A stretch of DNA of 64,000 nucleotides from Apium graveolens (taxonomy: Eukaryota > Streptophyta > Magnoliopsida > Apiales > Apiaceae). Shown here piece by piece: positions 11,229 to 22,622 of this stretch (the first letter of the stretch is position 1; each line of letters opens with the position of its first letter). Made by a program: the position numbers and the translations under genes. The stretch covers positions 91,313,671-91,377,670 of the forward strand of contig NC_133653.1 in NCBI RefSeq assembly GCF_009905375.1, in the 5' to 3' direction. Under the pieces are notes generated by a model. The model was not told the DNA's origin, made no database searches, and worked only from the letters and a program-made list of their open reading frames with translations.

Positions 11229-14200
11229 ATGTCACCCGTAGTTAAGATCATGTCACAGACTGGGTTCATCTATGAGAAGAACAACTTCACGGCCTTGATC
11301 AATAAGGGGATTCAGCAATCTGAAGACTATCATAAGATGATGGACTTCGTGAACAACTGCAAGTTAAGTTTTGCCATGCTGGTATCACCCACAATTTATT
11401 GTGAATTTGTTGAGGAGATGTGGACAACAGCAATCTACAACTCTACTGACAAAACCATCACTCTAACCATCAAAGGTAATGATTTCTGTATCAATAGTGA
11501 TGTCATAAAAGCATGTTTCAAGATTCCTGATGATAATGTAACTGCACCACACACTGACACTGATATTGTCAACATGCTCAATTCCATTCATTATGCACTT
11601 CCTACTACAAAATTAAGTGAAATTAGAAGACTAGGTCTTAGGAAGGAATGGAGTTACTTGTGTGATGTAGTAACTAAAGTCTTTTCTGGAAAAATCAGTA
11701 ATTTTGATTCTGTGAACATTTCCATGCTTAACATGCTATACATGCTAGTTACAGACAAATATTACAATTTCAGTGACCTTGTTGTGTATGAGTTAGGTTT
11801 TAAATTAGGTGACTTAGCCAAAAGAGGAAAGAATATTTACTATGCTAGATTTTTTATGCTTTTGGCTAACCAGCTTTGTCAAGAGATTGAACTTGAGAAC
11901 CCAAACAACAAATTAGCTTGTTGGGTTCAAGAGAGAAGAATCATTGCAGACTTGAACAGAGCCAACCATCACAAGGATGTGCCAATGTTCTATTTTCCTG
12001 CAATGCTTACACCTCAGGTAAGTGAGGTAAGCTCATCCAGACCCTCAACTATTCCAATCTCTTCTATTTCTTTGACTTCAGGCATAGCTATGACAACTGT
12101 GACAATGACCAAATAGTTGCCTACCAAAGCTGCCAAAACAACTGCAATTTCTAAATCCAAATCAAAGAAAACCCCCTCTGGTATCTCTCAAAAGGTACCA
12201 GTTGAAAAATCTACTAAAGCCAAAGAGGGGAGTGTGAAGGAGAGTAAGCTAGGTGAGGGAAGGGGTGAACATCAAAGAAACCCCAAGGATAAGGTTGGAG
12301 AGTTGAGTGAATCCCAGCCTAGCCACACTGCAGTTTCCCAACAAACTGTAGTGCTTAAAAAGGACAAAAGCTCACTTCTAGCTGCATCCTCCCAAAAGGA
12401 TTTGGCTATTGAACAAAGCTCTCATCCAAGAGCACAGGCCAAGAGGGTTAGGGACACAAGCTCACACCAAACTTACACTAGAAAGAAGAAATCCAAAACA
12501 ACTGGGGATGCACAGGGCACACACTTAGTGCAAACTGGTGCTAAAGACACAGTCCATGCACCTTCTTAAATTCAGATTGATGTGGCTCCAATAAATGTGG
12601 AGTCACAGCCAAAATCTCTCATTAAAGAAGCCACTGAAACACAATACTCACCAACTAACTCACTGGAAGTGGACATGATAAACACTTCAATTCCTGATTC
12701 CCCTTCTTTAACTCTGTTGGGGAAGCCAAAATCCAGTGCAAGTGAGCATCATCTTTTAGATGATTTGTTGGCTCACTTACCAATTCTTTCTGACTCTATT
12801 GTGACATCTGTGCCTCAAATAACTTCAATCAACACAGAGTCAATAATAGTTTCTCTTCCCACCTCATTCATTTCCACTCTCTCGATGGATATTGCTCATC
12901 TGTCGAGTAGTGATTGTATCCCGACGGATAAGCTTAACAGCAGTTATCCGTCGGATAGCTTTACCACTCACCCGACGGATATCACTTATCCGTCGAGTGT
13001 CTCTGCACAACTTCAAACTTCAATAATTTCAAGTGCAGAAGATTTGGTGATAATACAATCACTCTTAGGACTGAGAGAGGAGAGTGCATTGAGTGAGAGC
13101 CTGGGTTGCTCCCAGGCAAAAGGAGAGGAAAAGAGTGAATCTCAGCAATCCATTCATTCAGGATTGGAAAAAAAGAGTGAGAGGAGTCCCACCTTAGTAG
13201 GTGAAGGTGAGGGTGTGAGGGTGGGGAGCCAGGGTGAGACCCTGATGCAACAAAAGAGAGAACATGAGAGAAAGGAAGGTACTGGAGAAATAAGGATGGA
13301 ACCAGCCATTGCTAGTGAGTCAATGATTGTGGATGATGCTGAAAAGGAAAGACAATTTCAGCAACACTACAAAGTTGTAATTGATAACATTTCCTTGGAT
13401 GCTGACACTTTTACTCACCCTGTTTCAGCCTATCAACTGTTGGCTGCACAGGGCAATGTGGAGGCAGAGCAGACTTTGAATTTAGTGCACACCACAGAAT
13501 CTCTTCAAAGAGATAAAGCTGCTGTGAACAGACTGCCTTCTCAAGCTGGAGAGCCATCTGAAGAATTTGGAGTAAATTCTGATGATGATGACTCTGGTTC
13601 TTTGGATGGAAGCATGAACATAGGGGGAGCTGAAGACCCAACTTCTGCTTTCAGTTTACCTAAATGGGCATGGTCAAAGGAATTTTCACAAGGGCAATTT
13701 GAGGTGTCTTTGGTAAAACAAGTCATAGCTATTCAGCAGGCCCTTCAGGAAGCTTCAGATGCTGGTACCAAGGCTATTCTTCAAGCTCACCTAGACTCTT
13801 TGCACTTAATGAAGATCCAACACTCAAGACAGAATCTCAGTATGGATGAATTGAAAAAGGAGATAGCTGACTTAAAGACATATAACTCTGAGAAGCTGGA
13901 TTCAATAATGCCATATGGTATCATGCATGATCTATTACTAAGGTTGAGAAGAGAATCAGATTCTGACAAGAAGATAGCCAAGCTGGAGAACAGAGTTCAA
14001 GTTATTGAGAATTCAGTGGCTCTACTTTTTGAAAATCAACAGACTCAGACAAATCTTCTTATGCAACTGGCTAAAGCACAAGGCCTAACTCCTCCACTTG
14101 ATGATAACAAAAAGGGGGAGAGAGAATCAAGTAAGGGGGAGAAAGGACCAACTGAGGGGGAGAAACTTCAAGTTCAAATTGGCAAAGTAATTGTACCTTC

Positions 14201-15793
14201 AATTACTATCTCCAAACCACCAGTTGCAGATGGTATAGATCTTATAAATGCAGCAGCAGCAAATTTGAAAGATGCTGATAAAGAAGAGTTGACTCTGATC
14301 AACTGGAAAAAGATTGATGAGGAAATACAGAAAAAGTTTCAATTAGTCAAGGAACCAGATCAGTCAGCATCCATCACTCTCATGTCAAGCCAATCAATAT
14401 GAATGAGATGAGCATGAACTATCTGGAGAAAGGACAATCTTCCTGCATCAAGACTACAAAGGCTGAGATAATTCTTAAACCAAGGGCAAACTATCCAAAG
14501 TTATCTTTGAAGAACCCTATGGATTCTGTGTATGAGACACCCAAGCCTGATGAAAAGAAGCTTCTGTCAAGATCTATTCTCCTCTACAAAGATCCAGCTG
14601 ATTCAGCCTCAAGAAAGAGAATTACAAAGATATTCAGAAATGGGAAGGAAATTTGTGTGGTAGCTGGACATCCACAATTTGCTCATGCAAAGGAAGAAGA
14701 AAAAGCCAGATTGAAGCAGGAAAAGAGGCAAGCTGCTCAAGATGCAAAGAAGTCTAAACAAAAGAAAGAACAGCTTGCTATCTTGGCCAAGCTACAGGCT
14801 GTGAATTCTTCTCAACAAATTCCCTCTCAACCATCTCAAGCTGCTGAATCAGAGAAGAAGATTGAAAAACAGAAGACATCCCCAAGAAAGAAAGAACTGG
14901 CTAAAAGAATAAAAAGAAAGTTGGATGTTGTTGACAAGGAATTGGAAGATCAATTTCCAAAGGAATCCACTCAAGCTGAAACTCAAACATCAAAGCCCTC
15001 TGTGGTGTTTGAAGACATAAGGGTGGTGGACCCCTACAGGAACATACATGGAGAGCCTATTGTGCCAAAGGATGAGCCAATAGAGTGAGATAAATTACTA
15101 ATTCCTGACTTCAACTTGCCAATTCTTACTAAGCCAAGAAGGACAAAATCAAGGGCAGTCAAGAAAGTGAAGTTGTCACCTCTCAAATCCAAGTCAGTAG
15201 TCAAAGCTCAACCCAAGGTCAACAGGGGAGACTACTTGTACTTGTGTGACATCAAAGAATTCTCAGATCTAAACCTCTATCTGGAGGAGCTGGATGAGGT
15301 AAGGGCAATTGATGCATACAGAAACCTACCTGAAAGGTTGGTGTTCAAGTACAAAGGGGGAAGGGAGATTCAGTGGCCTCTTCACAGGATAATTCAAGAA
15401 AGCCAAGATGTGTTGATCAAAGTCTACTCATTCTTCAAGAAAAACTTTGGGTTCAATGTAACTGCAAGAAGATTAGTATTGAAGAAGATTGAAGAGCTAA
15501 GGAGTGTTAGAGCCAAAGATGCACTACCCAAAACTCTTATCATCCCATACACAGGGTGAAGAGTGCATCTAAGGCCCTACTGGCTGATGGAATTCATGGA
15601 TGACAAGGGTGTGAGAAGATTCTTCAGATTAGAAGACCAATTGAGTATCTCTAGCAATGAGACTCTCTTGGAAATGCAAGAAATGTTAGATCTCTCAGAA
15701 TCTGATGAATTAGAATTCCACAGACAGCTCCAGAATCAAATTGAAGAAAACAACAGAAAGCTTGGAAGAAGATCCAGACCTTCAAGAATCTAG
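11229..15793 (+). pseudogene. Env-like third ORF of SIRE#1, broken
   Basis: About 1520 codons downstream of pol, in the position of the SIRE env-like gene, whose role is unproven. The N-terminal domain (about residues 1-260) contains KMMDFVNNCKL, PTIYCEFVEEMW, PHTDTDIVNML and NPNNKLACWVQERR, shared with SIRE#2. A Ser/Thr/Pro-rich middle follows. A probable coiled coil spans about 13690-14080, with a Lys/Glu-rich tract at 14690-14960. The C-terminal domain (15220-15790) has YLCDIKEFSDLNLYLEELDE and RVHLRPYW. I see no convincing transmembrane segment. Frame one (11229-14402) has stops at 12114 and 12567; a shift at about 14400 leads to frame two, with stops at 15086 and 15557. CGACGGAT motifs lie inside the coding sequence at 12880-13005. 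The start is the first ATG after the TATA-like box. Confidence 0.8.
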
Positions 15794-15982
15794 AAAAATC
15801 TGCTCAGACTAGAGGAGCATCTTGAACTGACTGTGAGCCAAACCTTGTACATTTTTGTTTAAATTGAAGCACTTTCAGTTTTATCTACTTATCTTTAAAG
15901 GTATATGTTTAGGATGTTTTGTTATCATCAAGTATCTCTTAATTTATGGCTACAATTCCAGTAGACATAAATTGGGGGAGAT
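15794..15982 (+). other. 3' untranslated stretch and polypurine tract of SIRE#1
   Basis: Short non-coding stretch ending in the purine-rich TTGGGGGAGAT (15972-15982) directly before the LTR. This is the site expected to prime plus-strand DNA synthesis. The same tract precedes the SIRE#2 LTR. Confidence 0.85.
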
Positions 15983-17005
15983 TGTTGTGAATATGTTGTG
16001 TACTTGATGATTACCTAAACAAAACATCTAAGTAGATTTTACTTAGTGAAATAAAGTAGCACTCGACGGATAAGAATTATAGTCCCGACGGATAACTCAT
16101 TATAGTCCCGACGGATGATTAACTTATTATCCATCGAGTGAGTAGCTTATGTAATAATAAGTTTGTAGCACAGTATTGTATGCACCTTTGTATAGAATCT
16201 GAAGTAGCATATAAGTCATGTTGACTTTAACTAGATATGCAGAATAGGTTGATTAACTGTACATAAGCAATATCTTGTAATTCTGTATAAGTGAAATGAA
16301 GTCAAGTGCCAAAATAGCTACCAACGGATGATTAACAAAGCTTCGACGGATGATCAAATGACTATCAACGGATGTTTAAAATAGCAGTCGACGGATGATC
16401 AATCAAGTCATCGAAGGATGATCTGAAAGTCGACGGATGATCATATCAAGAATTCAAACATCAGTTGAACAGTGAAAGCTGACACACAGCCGTTGAGTTG
16501 GATACAAGCACACTGTGGAAGCCCATTAACTGGGTAATAGAGGACGAAAAGCAGCAAAGATCAAGACTGTTAGATTTTATATTTGTTCAGTCTTTTTGAC
16601 TTTGTAATCTTGGTAATATATAAACCAAGAGAGTAGCAAATAGAAAATAACTGAGATAGCTAAGAAACAACAATAGAGAAATCTTTGTAAGCACTATTTT
16701 TAGCATTTCCTGTGTTCTTAGCAGTTCTATTTTGTGTAAGCAGCTGTGAGCATTTCTGCACACAGAGTCCTCTCGATATATTAAATATATCTCTGGTGGA
16801 ATTGTTTAAATCCACCAGAAAGTTTTTAAAGACTCTTGTTTTTAATTACTTATGTTTTGATTCATTCAAGTTTACATTCCGCATTGTGCTAATCAAAACA
16901 AATATATCCATAATCGAGTTGAACATTTTTATTTCAAGAAAAAGGTTCAAGAATTCCATTCAACCCCCCTTCTGTAATTCTTGCTATATTGTTAAGGGAC
17001 TAACA
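15983..17005 (+). repeat. 3' LTR of SIRE#1 (1023 bp)
   Basis: Begins TGTTGTGAATATG after the polypurine tract and ends GGGACTAACA, giving TGTT...AACA inverted ends. Contains a CGACGGAT array and a TATA-like box. Directly followed at 17006 by Athila integrase sequence. Confidence 0.88.
16061..16624 (+). promoter_or_regulatory. CGACGGAT array and TATA-like box in the SIRE#1 LTR
   Basis: Six perfect CGACGGAT copies and four one-base variants (ATCCATCG, CAACGGAT, CGAAGGAT) lie in two clusters, 16061-16140 and 16318-16440. A TATA-like TATATAAAC follows at 16616-16624. Likely the U3 enhancer and core promoter, by position. Confidence 0.6.
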
Positions 17006-17007
17006 CT

Positions 17008-18105
17008 TGCGAGATTCCCATTGAACGGCTTATGGAGGGCATTATGGTGGACAAAAGACAGTAGCTCGTATTCTTCAAGCAGGTTTCTTCTGGCCGACCT
17101 TGTTTAAAGATGCTCACCGGTTCATCTTGAAATGTGATCGATGTCAACGTGTGGGTAATATTTCTAAGAGGGATGAGATGCCTCTTAATGTGGTTCCAGA
17201 GATTGAGGTCTTCGATGTTTGGGGAATTGACTTCATGGGGCCATTTGTCTCATCTTGTAACAATCAGTATATCTTGTTGGCAGTTGATTATGGGTCAAAA
17301 TGGGTTGAAGTTAAGGCATTGCTAACGAATGATGCGAAAGTGGTACTTAATTTTCTTCACAAGCAGATATTCACAAGGTTTGGAACTCCAAGAGTCATAA
17401 TCAGTAATGAGGGGTTGCATTTTTGCAATCGCAGGTTCACTGCTATAATGCGAAGGTATAATGTAAATCATCACATTTCCACGGCTTATCATCCTCAGAC
17501 AAATGGTCAAGCCGAGATATCTAACTGAGAGATCAAGTATATTTTAGAGAAAGTTGTGTGTCCTTCGAGGAAAGATTGGTCTTTGAAGCTTGATGAAGCT
17601 TTTTGGGCGTACAGAATAACATATAAGACTCCATTGGTAATGTCGCCGTTTTATTTGGTCTATGATAAGGGGTGTCATTTTCCTGTAGAACTCGAGCATA
17701 AGGCTTATTGGGCTTTGAAGAAATTGAATCTTGACTTAGATGCGGCTGGAAAAAAAGGATGCTTCAATTGAATGAACTCGACGAGTTTCGACTTCAAGCT
17801 TATGAGAACAACAAAATGTATAAGGAGAAAGTCAAGAGGTGGCACGATCGGGGCCTAGTGATCAAATTTTTTGTGCCGGGGAAACAAGTTCTTTTGTTCA
17901 ACTCTCATCTCCGTCTTTATCTGGAAAATTGAAGTCAAGGTGGTCAGGGCCCTTCGTAATCAAAACTGTGTTCCCACATGGAGTGGTGGAAATTTTTGAG
18001 AATGATCCGGGCCAAGCATTCAAGGTAAATGGTCAGAGGTTGAAGCATTACTATGGTGACACGGTAAATCGCGAGGTGGTTAGTGCCATTCTATTGTCCA
18101 TTTAA
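17008..18105 (+). pseudogene. Athila-A integrase, 5'-truncated and broken
   Basis: Would insert element DNA into the chromosome. Visible in order: GGHYGG-KT, the zinc-binding CDRCQRVGN (about 17130), WGIDFMGPF with the first catalytic Asp (17218-17245), SNEGLHF where the second catalytic Asp is Asn (about 17405; Athila-B keeps SDEGSHF), and HPQTNGQAE with the Glu (about 17490-17516). The C-terminal KSRWSGPF and KVNGQRLKHYY follow. Breaks: an early TGA near 17020, TGA at 17526 where Athila-B has an Arg codon, and a frameshift in an A-run near 17750. The Asp-to-Asn change alone would abolish catalysis. Confidence 0.9.
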
Positions 18106-18148
18106 GCTCAAGGTTCTATGTCGAGCTAGCGACGTAAGAGAAACGCTT

Positions 18149-18166
18149 CTTGGGAGGCAACCCAAG
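18149..18166 (+). other. Conserved hairpin after the Athila-A pol stop
   Basis: CTTGGGAGGCAACCCAAG forms a 6-bp stem with a 6-base loop, 44 bases after the integrase stop. The same element occurs after the Athila-B integrase (29588-29605), where the stem keeps pairing through one G-U wobble. Function unknown. Confidence 0.65.
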
Positions 18167-18249
18167 TTTGTTGTACATTAGTAGGTAGAGGAAGCAAGAA
18201 GAAAGGAGAAAAACATAAAAAATCAGAAAAAGAAAAAAATCCAGGGCCA

Positions 18250-18400
18250 ACTCCAGTGACCAAGTGCGCCCGCGCTGATCTAGCGCGCGGCCGCGCTGTT
18301 TATTCCAGAAGGTAAGCGCGTCGCGCTGTCCAAGCGCCCGCCCGTGCCGATTTTCCAGAGAGTGAGCGCGCTAACGCTGTACAAGCGCGCGGCCATGCCG
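18250..18400 (+). repeat. GC-rich 50-bp repeat array in the Athila-A spacer
   Basis: Three units of about 50 bp, starting near 18253, 18305 and 18355, each with a CCAG start, GCGC-rich core and a GCGCGCGGCC or similar block. The first unit nearly matches a 36-bp part of the LTR array at 21373-21408. It is strikingly GC-rich in an AT-rich element. Confidence 0.8.
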
Positions 18401-18592
18401 GGTCTCTGTTCAAAAAAAAATTAATTACAGCAGTTTTAAAAGGAATTTCGGGATTTTTGTTATAAAATCAATTTCAACCCGATTTTTACTCTTTCACATC
18501 CCATAATTCCCTCTCCAAATCAAAATCATTATTCCCACGATTCCCACAATCAATTCCCACTTCTATTCCTTATCAAATTCTCACATCTCCAC

Positions 18593-18602
18593 CTATAAAT
18601 AC
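18593..18602 (+). promoter_or_regulatory. TATA-like box before the Athila-A env-like ORF
   Basis: CTATAAATAC lies about 100 bp before the ATG at 18698, inside a C/A-rich leader typical of plant 5' untranslated regions. Together with the upstream GC array it resembles the LTR layout (array 21371-21460, TATA-like box 21536-21544). Promoter activity is inferred. Confidence 0.5.
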
Positions 18603-18697
18603 AAACACTTATACACAAACTTCTCCACCATATCACAAATTCTAAAACACAAATCTCTCTCAAACACTTAACTTTTATTCTTTTTCATTCAATCCCA

Positions 18698-19933
18698 ATG
18701 GCACCGAAGAGGCAAAGAATGCAAGTTAGCAGCAGCACCACTGATTCTTCATCTACAGGTGGTGTGAGGCCATGGTTTTCTACTCCTGAGGCTGAAGAGG
18801 AGTACATGAGGCTTCTCTCGAAGCCTATTACTAAGGAGCGAGGTTTTCTGCCATCAGGGAAGGATAGTAAGTTGTTGGAGATGATTCTTGAGATGGGATG
18901 GGTTTCTTTCTGTGAGTCTCCTGCTGCTGTGCCCAAGAGTGTTGTGCGGGAGTTCTATGCTAATGCTAAGGCGAAGAAGAATGGCTTTACGGTGGTTCGA
19001 GGGAGGACTGTGGAGTATATTGCAGAGGCTATCAGGACGGTGATTGAGCAGCCCACAAGGAAGGTGGGTCAGGACAGTTGGAACGATAAGTCTCCCGAGG
19101 ACTTCAACTTGGATCTGATCGTTGTGACTTTGTATGTGCCTGATACTCATTGGAAGTTCAAGAGGGGCACTACTGATTACTCCACGTTCCCTGCGTTGTG
19201 CATGAACAGGTTTGCACGAACTTGGAATTTATTTATTTGTGCTAACATCATGCCATCTTCGCATGTGCATGACATTACTGTGGAGCGTGCTCGTCTGCTG
19301 TGGGGTATTCTTTAGGGTGATTACATTAATTTGGGGATGGTAATTTATCGGGGGATTTTGAGATTCTTGAGAGGAGGTACTACAGGTGCTATTCCGTATG
19401 CGTCCGTGGTGACGAAATTGTGCGTGGCAGTTGGGGTTCATTAGCCCGCGCATGAGCAGCTTCAGCTTCCTAGTGCTCCTATTGACAGTTCTACGCTGCA
19501 CAGCATGGTTGAGTGGGGAGCAGATAAGCCCGATCCTAAGGGGCTTGGTTACACGTTTGATCATCTGCTAGGAGGTGTTCCCCGTGATCAGATGTATGCT
19601 GGTGGTACGCAGCAAGCGAGTAAGGCAGCTTGGAGAGCTCAGTTAGGAGAGGAGGCTGGTTCGTCGCAGTAGCAGCAACAGGAGGAGGCAGTAGGAGCAG
19701 ATATTGGAGCTGGTTTGAGTTCGACACAGTATAGGTGTCTAGTAAGGAGGATGGATGCGATGCACAAATTCAATAGTCGGTTTTCACACGATCTCACCCA
19801 GGCACTTGGGACTGTATTTAGAGCCACTGGGGTTGACATCCAGTGGCCAGTATTTGGTAAGGACTCCATGTATCCGCCTCCTGACACACCTGACACTCCA
19901 CCCGTTGAGGGTGATGATTCTGATTCGCAGTAG
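18698..19933 (+). pseudogene. Athila-A env-like third ORF (plant transposon protein domain), broken
   Basis: A 412-codon frame after pol. It begins MAPKRQRM and contains KERGFLPSGKD, GWVSFCESP--VPKSVVREFYANA and VVRGRTVEY, a domain that I believe databases call putative plant transposon protein. The middle has FIC-NIMPSSHVHDITVERARLLWGIL and the end is acidic (PVEGDDSDSQ). Three in-frame TAG stops lie at 19313, 19442 and about 19670. At 19442 Athila-B has TGG, so this is a G-to-A change. The protein's role is unknown; Athila third ORFs are called env-like by position. No signal peptide or membrane anchor is evident. The start is the first ATG after the TATA-like box and is shared with Athila-B. 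Confidence 0.85.
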
Positions 19934-19977
19934 GTATGCCTGAATTCCTTACTATTACCTTCACTGAGGATAGTGAA

Positions 19978-19997
19978 TATTTTAAGTTTGGGGGTAG
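19978..19997 (+). other. Internal polypurine-tract-like motif (Athila-A)
   Basis: Contains AAGTTTGGGGGTAG, close to the true tract before the LTR, but 1.1 kb upstream of it and just after the env-like stop. Athila-B has it at the same place (31265-31283). Confidence 0.55.
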
Positions 19998-21121
19998 TTA
20001 AAGGAATATGTTTTTGTGTGAGTCACATATAGTTGCATATTCATGATAGCATATCGTTTGCATATTTTGCCATGTAATTTATTTTTTTTTGGTAGTTTTT
20101 ATGATTTTGTTCATTTAGTTTCATGCATTTGCATTATAACATGAGCCCTTAGATGATTTTTCCGATTAATTGGTGATATTAATGCTAGTGTAGTGATGTC
20201 GTATTTAGTGATGTTGAGTCTTATCGAATTAATTTGCATGCTAGAGACAATTGTATTTCACTAAGTCTTATAGGTTGCTAGAATGCTAGATCATGATCAT
20301 GGTTTGTTTGTTTATCGAGGTTTAATCGCTTGTTTATATTTAGAATTTAGGATATTCTCTTATTAATAAAAGCATGGATATTTAAAAATTGGAGAAAATT
20401 GGATTTCATTGCTAGTTGTGTGGCTAGGTATCAAATGGCTAGTAGCCGGCTCATACTTTTATGAGCATTCTAGGGTTGAATGAGATGAAGCGAAACGCAC
20501 TCATTCAGAAATTCGGTGAAAAAAATAGAAAAAAAAATATGTGTTATGTATAATTGATCATTAGTGGGCTCTTTAGTACTCGAGTTATTAAGTTCTTTGG
20601 GGACTTTATACCTAGTGGCCTAAGGCTTTTATAGTCTGGGATCCGCTAACCTAACGCTCGCTAAATGGGTACAATTGTATAAGTCTTTTGTGGACCTCAC
20701 TCATTGCACGATCAAACAAGCAAACTTGTGTTATTTTGTTGTTGAATAAAAGCGTGAATCCATATTAAACTCTGATATAATAATTGAAGTGTTATAAATT
20801 ATTTTCAGTCTAGCTTTTATTCTATTTATAAACTTGCGATTGTTTTGATAAGTAGTGAGTCATGATTCTTAATCTAGTTGCGATAGTATATCTGTAAGCA
20901 GTTGCACGTACACACGCACGTCTTTGGTTTTTAGATTGATTTGTGAGCTTTGATTGATCTTTATGCGAATAACTGTATTTGTTGAGGTGTTGCTTGTTGA
21001 TTGGTTTAGTTATTCTATAGGGATTGTTGCATTCATTTAGTTACATTCATGCAAATTTTTATTTCTTGTTCTTTGAGTCTGTTTATGCTTGAGGACAAGT
21101 ATCAAATCAAGTTTGGTGGTA
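19998..21121 (+). other. Athila-A 3' non-coding region with a conserved block, ends in polypurine tract
   Basis: No coding sequence is recognised over 1.1 kb. Bases 20619-20668 are identical to 31932-31981 of Athila-B. The region ends with CTTGAGGACAAG and the purine-rich AAGTTTGGTGGTA directly before the LTR, as in Athila-B. Confidence 0.7.
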
Positions 21122-22565
21122 TGTTGAGTGGCATTTATGACACTTTATAATGCTCTAATAATCTTTGAATTGATGCATTTGTACTCAAGTTGTTAGGTGT
21201 TTTAACGTGTTTTCTAGTATTTTTGCATTTCAGGCGTTATCTAGGTAATCAGGTGAATTAGCATTGTTTTGGTGCTAATTTGGTATCAAGGTGGTGTTGG
21301 AATAAAAGTTCTTGGGAAGATCTGGCACAAATCTGCAAGAAAAATGAAAAAGTTAATTTCTAGCAGAAGCCCAGTGCGCCCGTGCTAATCAAGCGCGCAG
21401 CCGCGCCCGAAGTTCAGAAAGCCAGCGCGCCGCGCTGATCAAGCGCGCGCCCGCACCAGGTCGGGGTGCAGAATTCTGATTCTATTCTAATTCGAATTGG
21501 AAGACTTCTCTGCTGATTAGGGCTGCTATATAAGCAACTTTAGGTCATTTTTAACAATATATCAAGCCAGAGACATAACAAGGAGAGTCGTAAAAAGACC
21601 GTTTTAGCACTATTCAATGAAGACGAAGAAGATCTTGTTTTTACTTGTGAATCTTTGTTCTAAGTTGTAACTTGGATGCTAGTTTTCTTATTTGGGAACC
21701 TTACTCTTATTTCGTACTTGGTTTATTTATTCGTTATAAAGACTACGTTTGTTATACCATGCTTTCATCTGAACCCACGTTGATGATGAGTCCGATTATG
21801 GGCTAATCGTTATCATGGGGTTCTAACGGATTTATTTATGGATTTCATTAGTTAAATTGTTTTGATGCCTTAGTATGTGTTGATTGTATGATAACCTAGT
21901 ATTTGTTGTGCGTATTCGTCTTATGAGCATCGCGAACTTATAAGATAGTGTGTTAATTCTTAATGAAGTGAACGTGAATTTAAGGATTTAGAACTTACCA
22001 TGCTATCATAGGTTCATGTAATTGTTATGCATGATTCGTGGGTAATTCTAACCATCTTACTTGCCCTATGTAATCAAGATAGATAACTTGTGCTTAAACC
22101 GTTATGTTGTCAAATTCTATAGACATATAGGGTCTCAATATAATTGGTGCCTATTCAGCTTCTATCTCTTTTGTGGATGTTTGGTAGAATGGTACTCGTG
22201 CAATGAAAGTTGGCGTTTATCAGTTTCATGCTGTCTGATTAGTGTCATCATCATTGCATGTCAAGGTTAATAATAATAAGGCTATTGAATGAAGTATTTA
22301 ATGAAGTTAGGACCCCATGTTTTCATATATATTAATTCAGTCAATCTTATTCTTTTAGTTATAATTGTAGTTTAATTCTTAGTTATAAACAACCTCTATT
22401 GGTTATCGTCTTACCATTGAATAATAACCATACATTGTTACTTAAGTGCATAGATTAATTACTTAACCAAAGTCAGTCTATGTGCGAACGAACTAGAAAA
22501 GATTCTATACTACTTGCGAACTCGTATACTTGCATGTATTATTAGCCCGTGTTTAGCGACTAACA
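21122..22565 (+). repeat. 3' LTR of Athila-A (1444 bp)
   Basis: Starts TGTTGAGTGGCATT after a polypurine tract and ends GCGACTAACA. Both ends align with the Athila-B LTR (start TGATAAGT, end GCCTAACA). Contains two GC-rich units at 21371-21460 and CTATATAAG at 21536-21544, a likely promoter. Overall it is clearly diverged from the Athila-B LTR. Confidence 0.85.
21371..21544 (+). promoter_or_regulatory. GC-rich array and TATA-like box in the Athila-A LTR
   Basis: Two GC-rich units of about 45-50 bp (21371-21419, 21420-21460) resemble the internal spacer array at 18250-18400. The TATA-like CTATATAAG follows about 76 bp later. Probable U3 promoter. Confidence 0.55.
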
Positions 22566-22622
22566 CCTAGTATGGTGAATAGTATGCTAGCATGTAGGTT
22601 GTAGTATTTGGCTATAGTTTAG
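22566..22622. other. 57-bp flank between two Athila elements, ending in target duplication
   Basis: Sequence right of the Athila-A LTR, ending in TTTAG (22618-22622). That pentamer recurs at 33853-33857, so it is the target duplication of Athila-B. Confidence 0.8.

Larger units (their letters stand above)
9738..17005 (+). mobile_element. SIRE/Maximus-type Ty1/copia element, 3' part (SIRE#1)
   Basis: Retains the end of pol (9738-10708), a spacer with short repeats and a TATA-like box, a long env-like ORF (11229-15793), a polypurine tract and a 1023-bp 3' LTR. A copia pol followed by a large third ORF is the hallmark of the SIRE/Maximus lineage. The left part was displaced by the Tekay-like insertion at 9737/9738. 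On the right the LTR ends inside Athila integrase sequence, so SIRE#1 inserted into Athila-A. Confidence 0.85.
17006..22565 (+). mobile_element. Athila-type Ty3/gypsy element, 3' half (Athila-A)
   Basis: Starts abruptly inside the integrase, where SIRE#1 inserted, and runs through the integrase end, a spacer, the env-like third ORF, a 1.1 kb non-coding region and a 3' LTR. Order and sequence parallel the complete Athila-B at 22623-33852. The left half is expected beyond SIRE#1, outside the window. Confidence 0.85.
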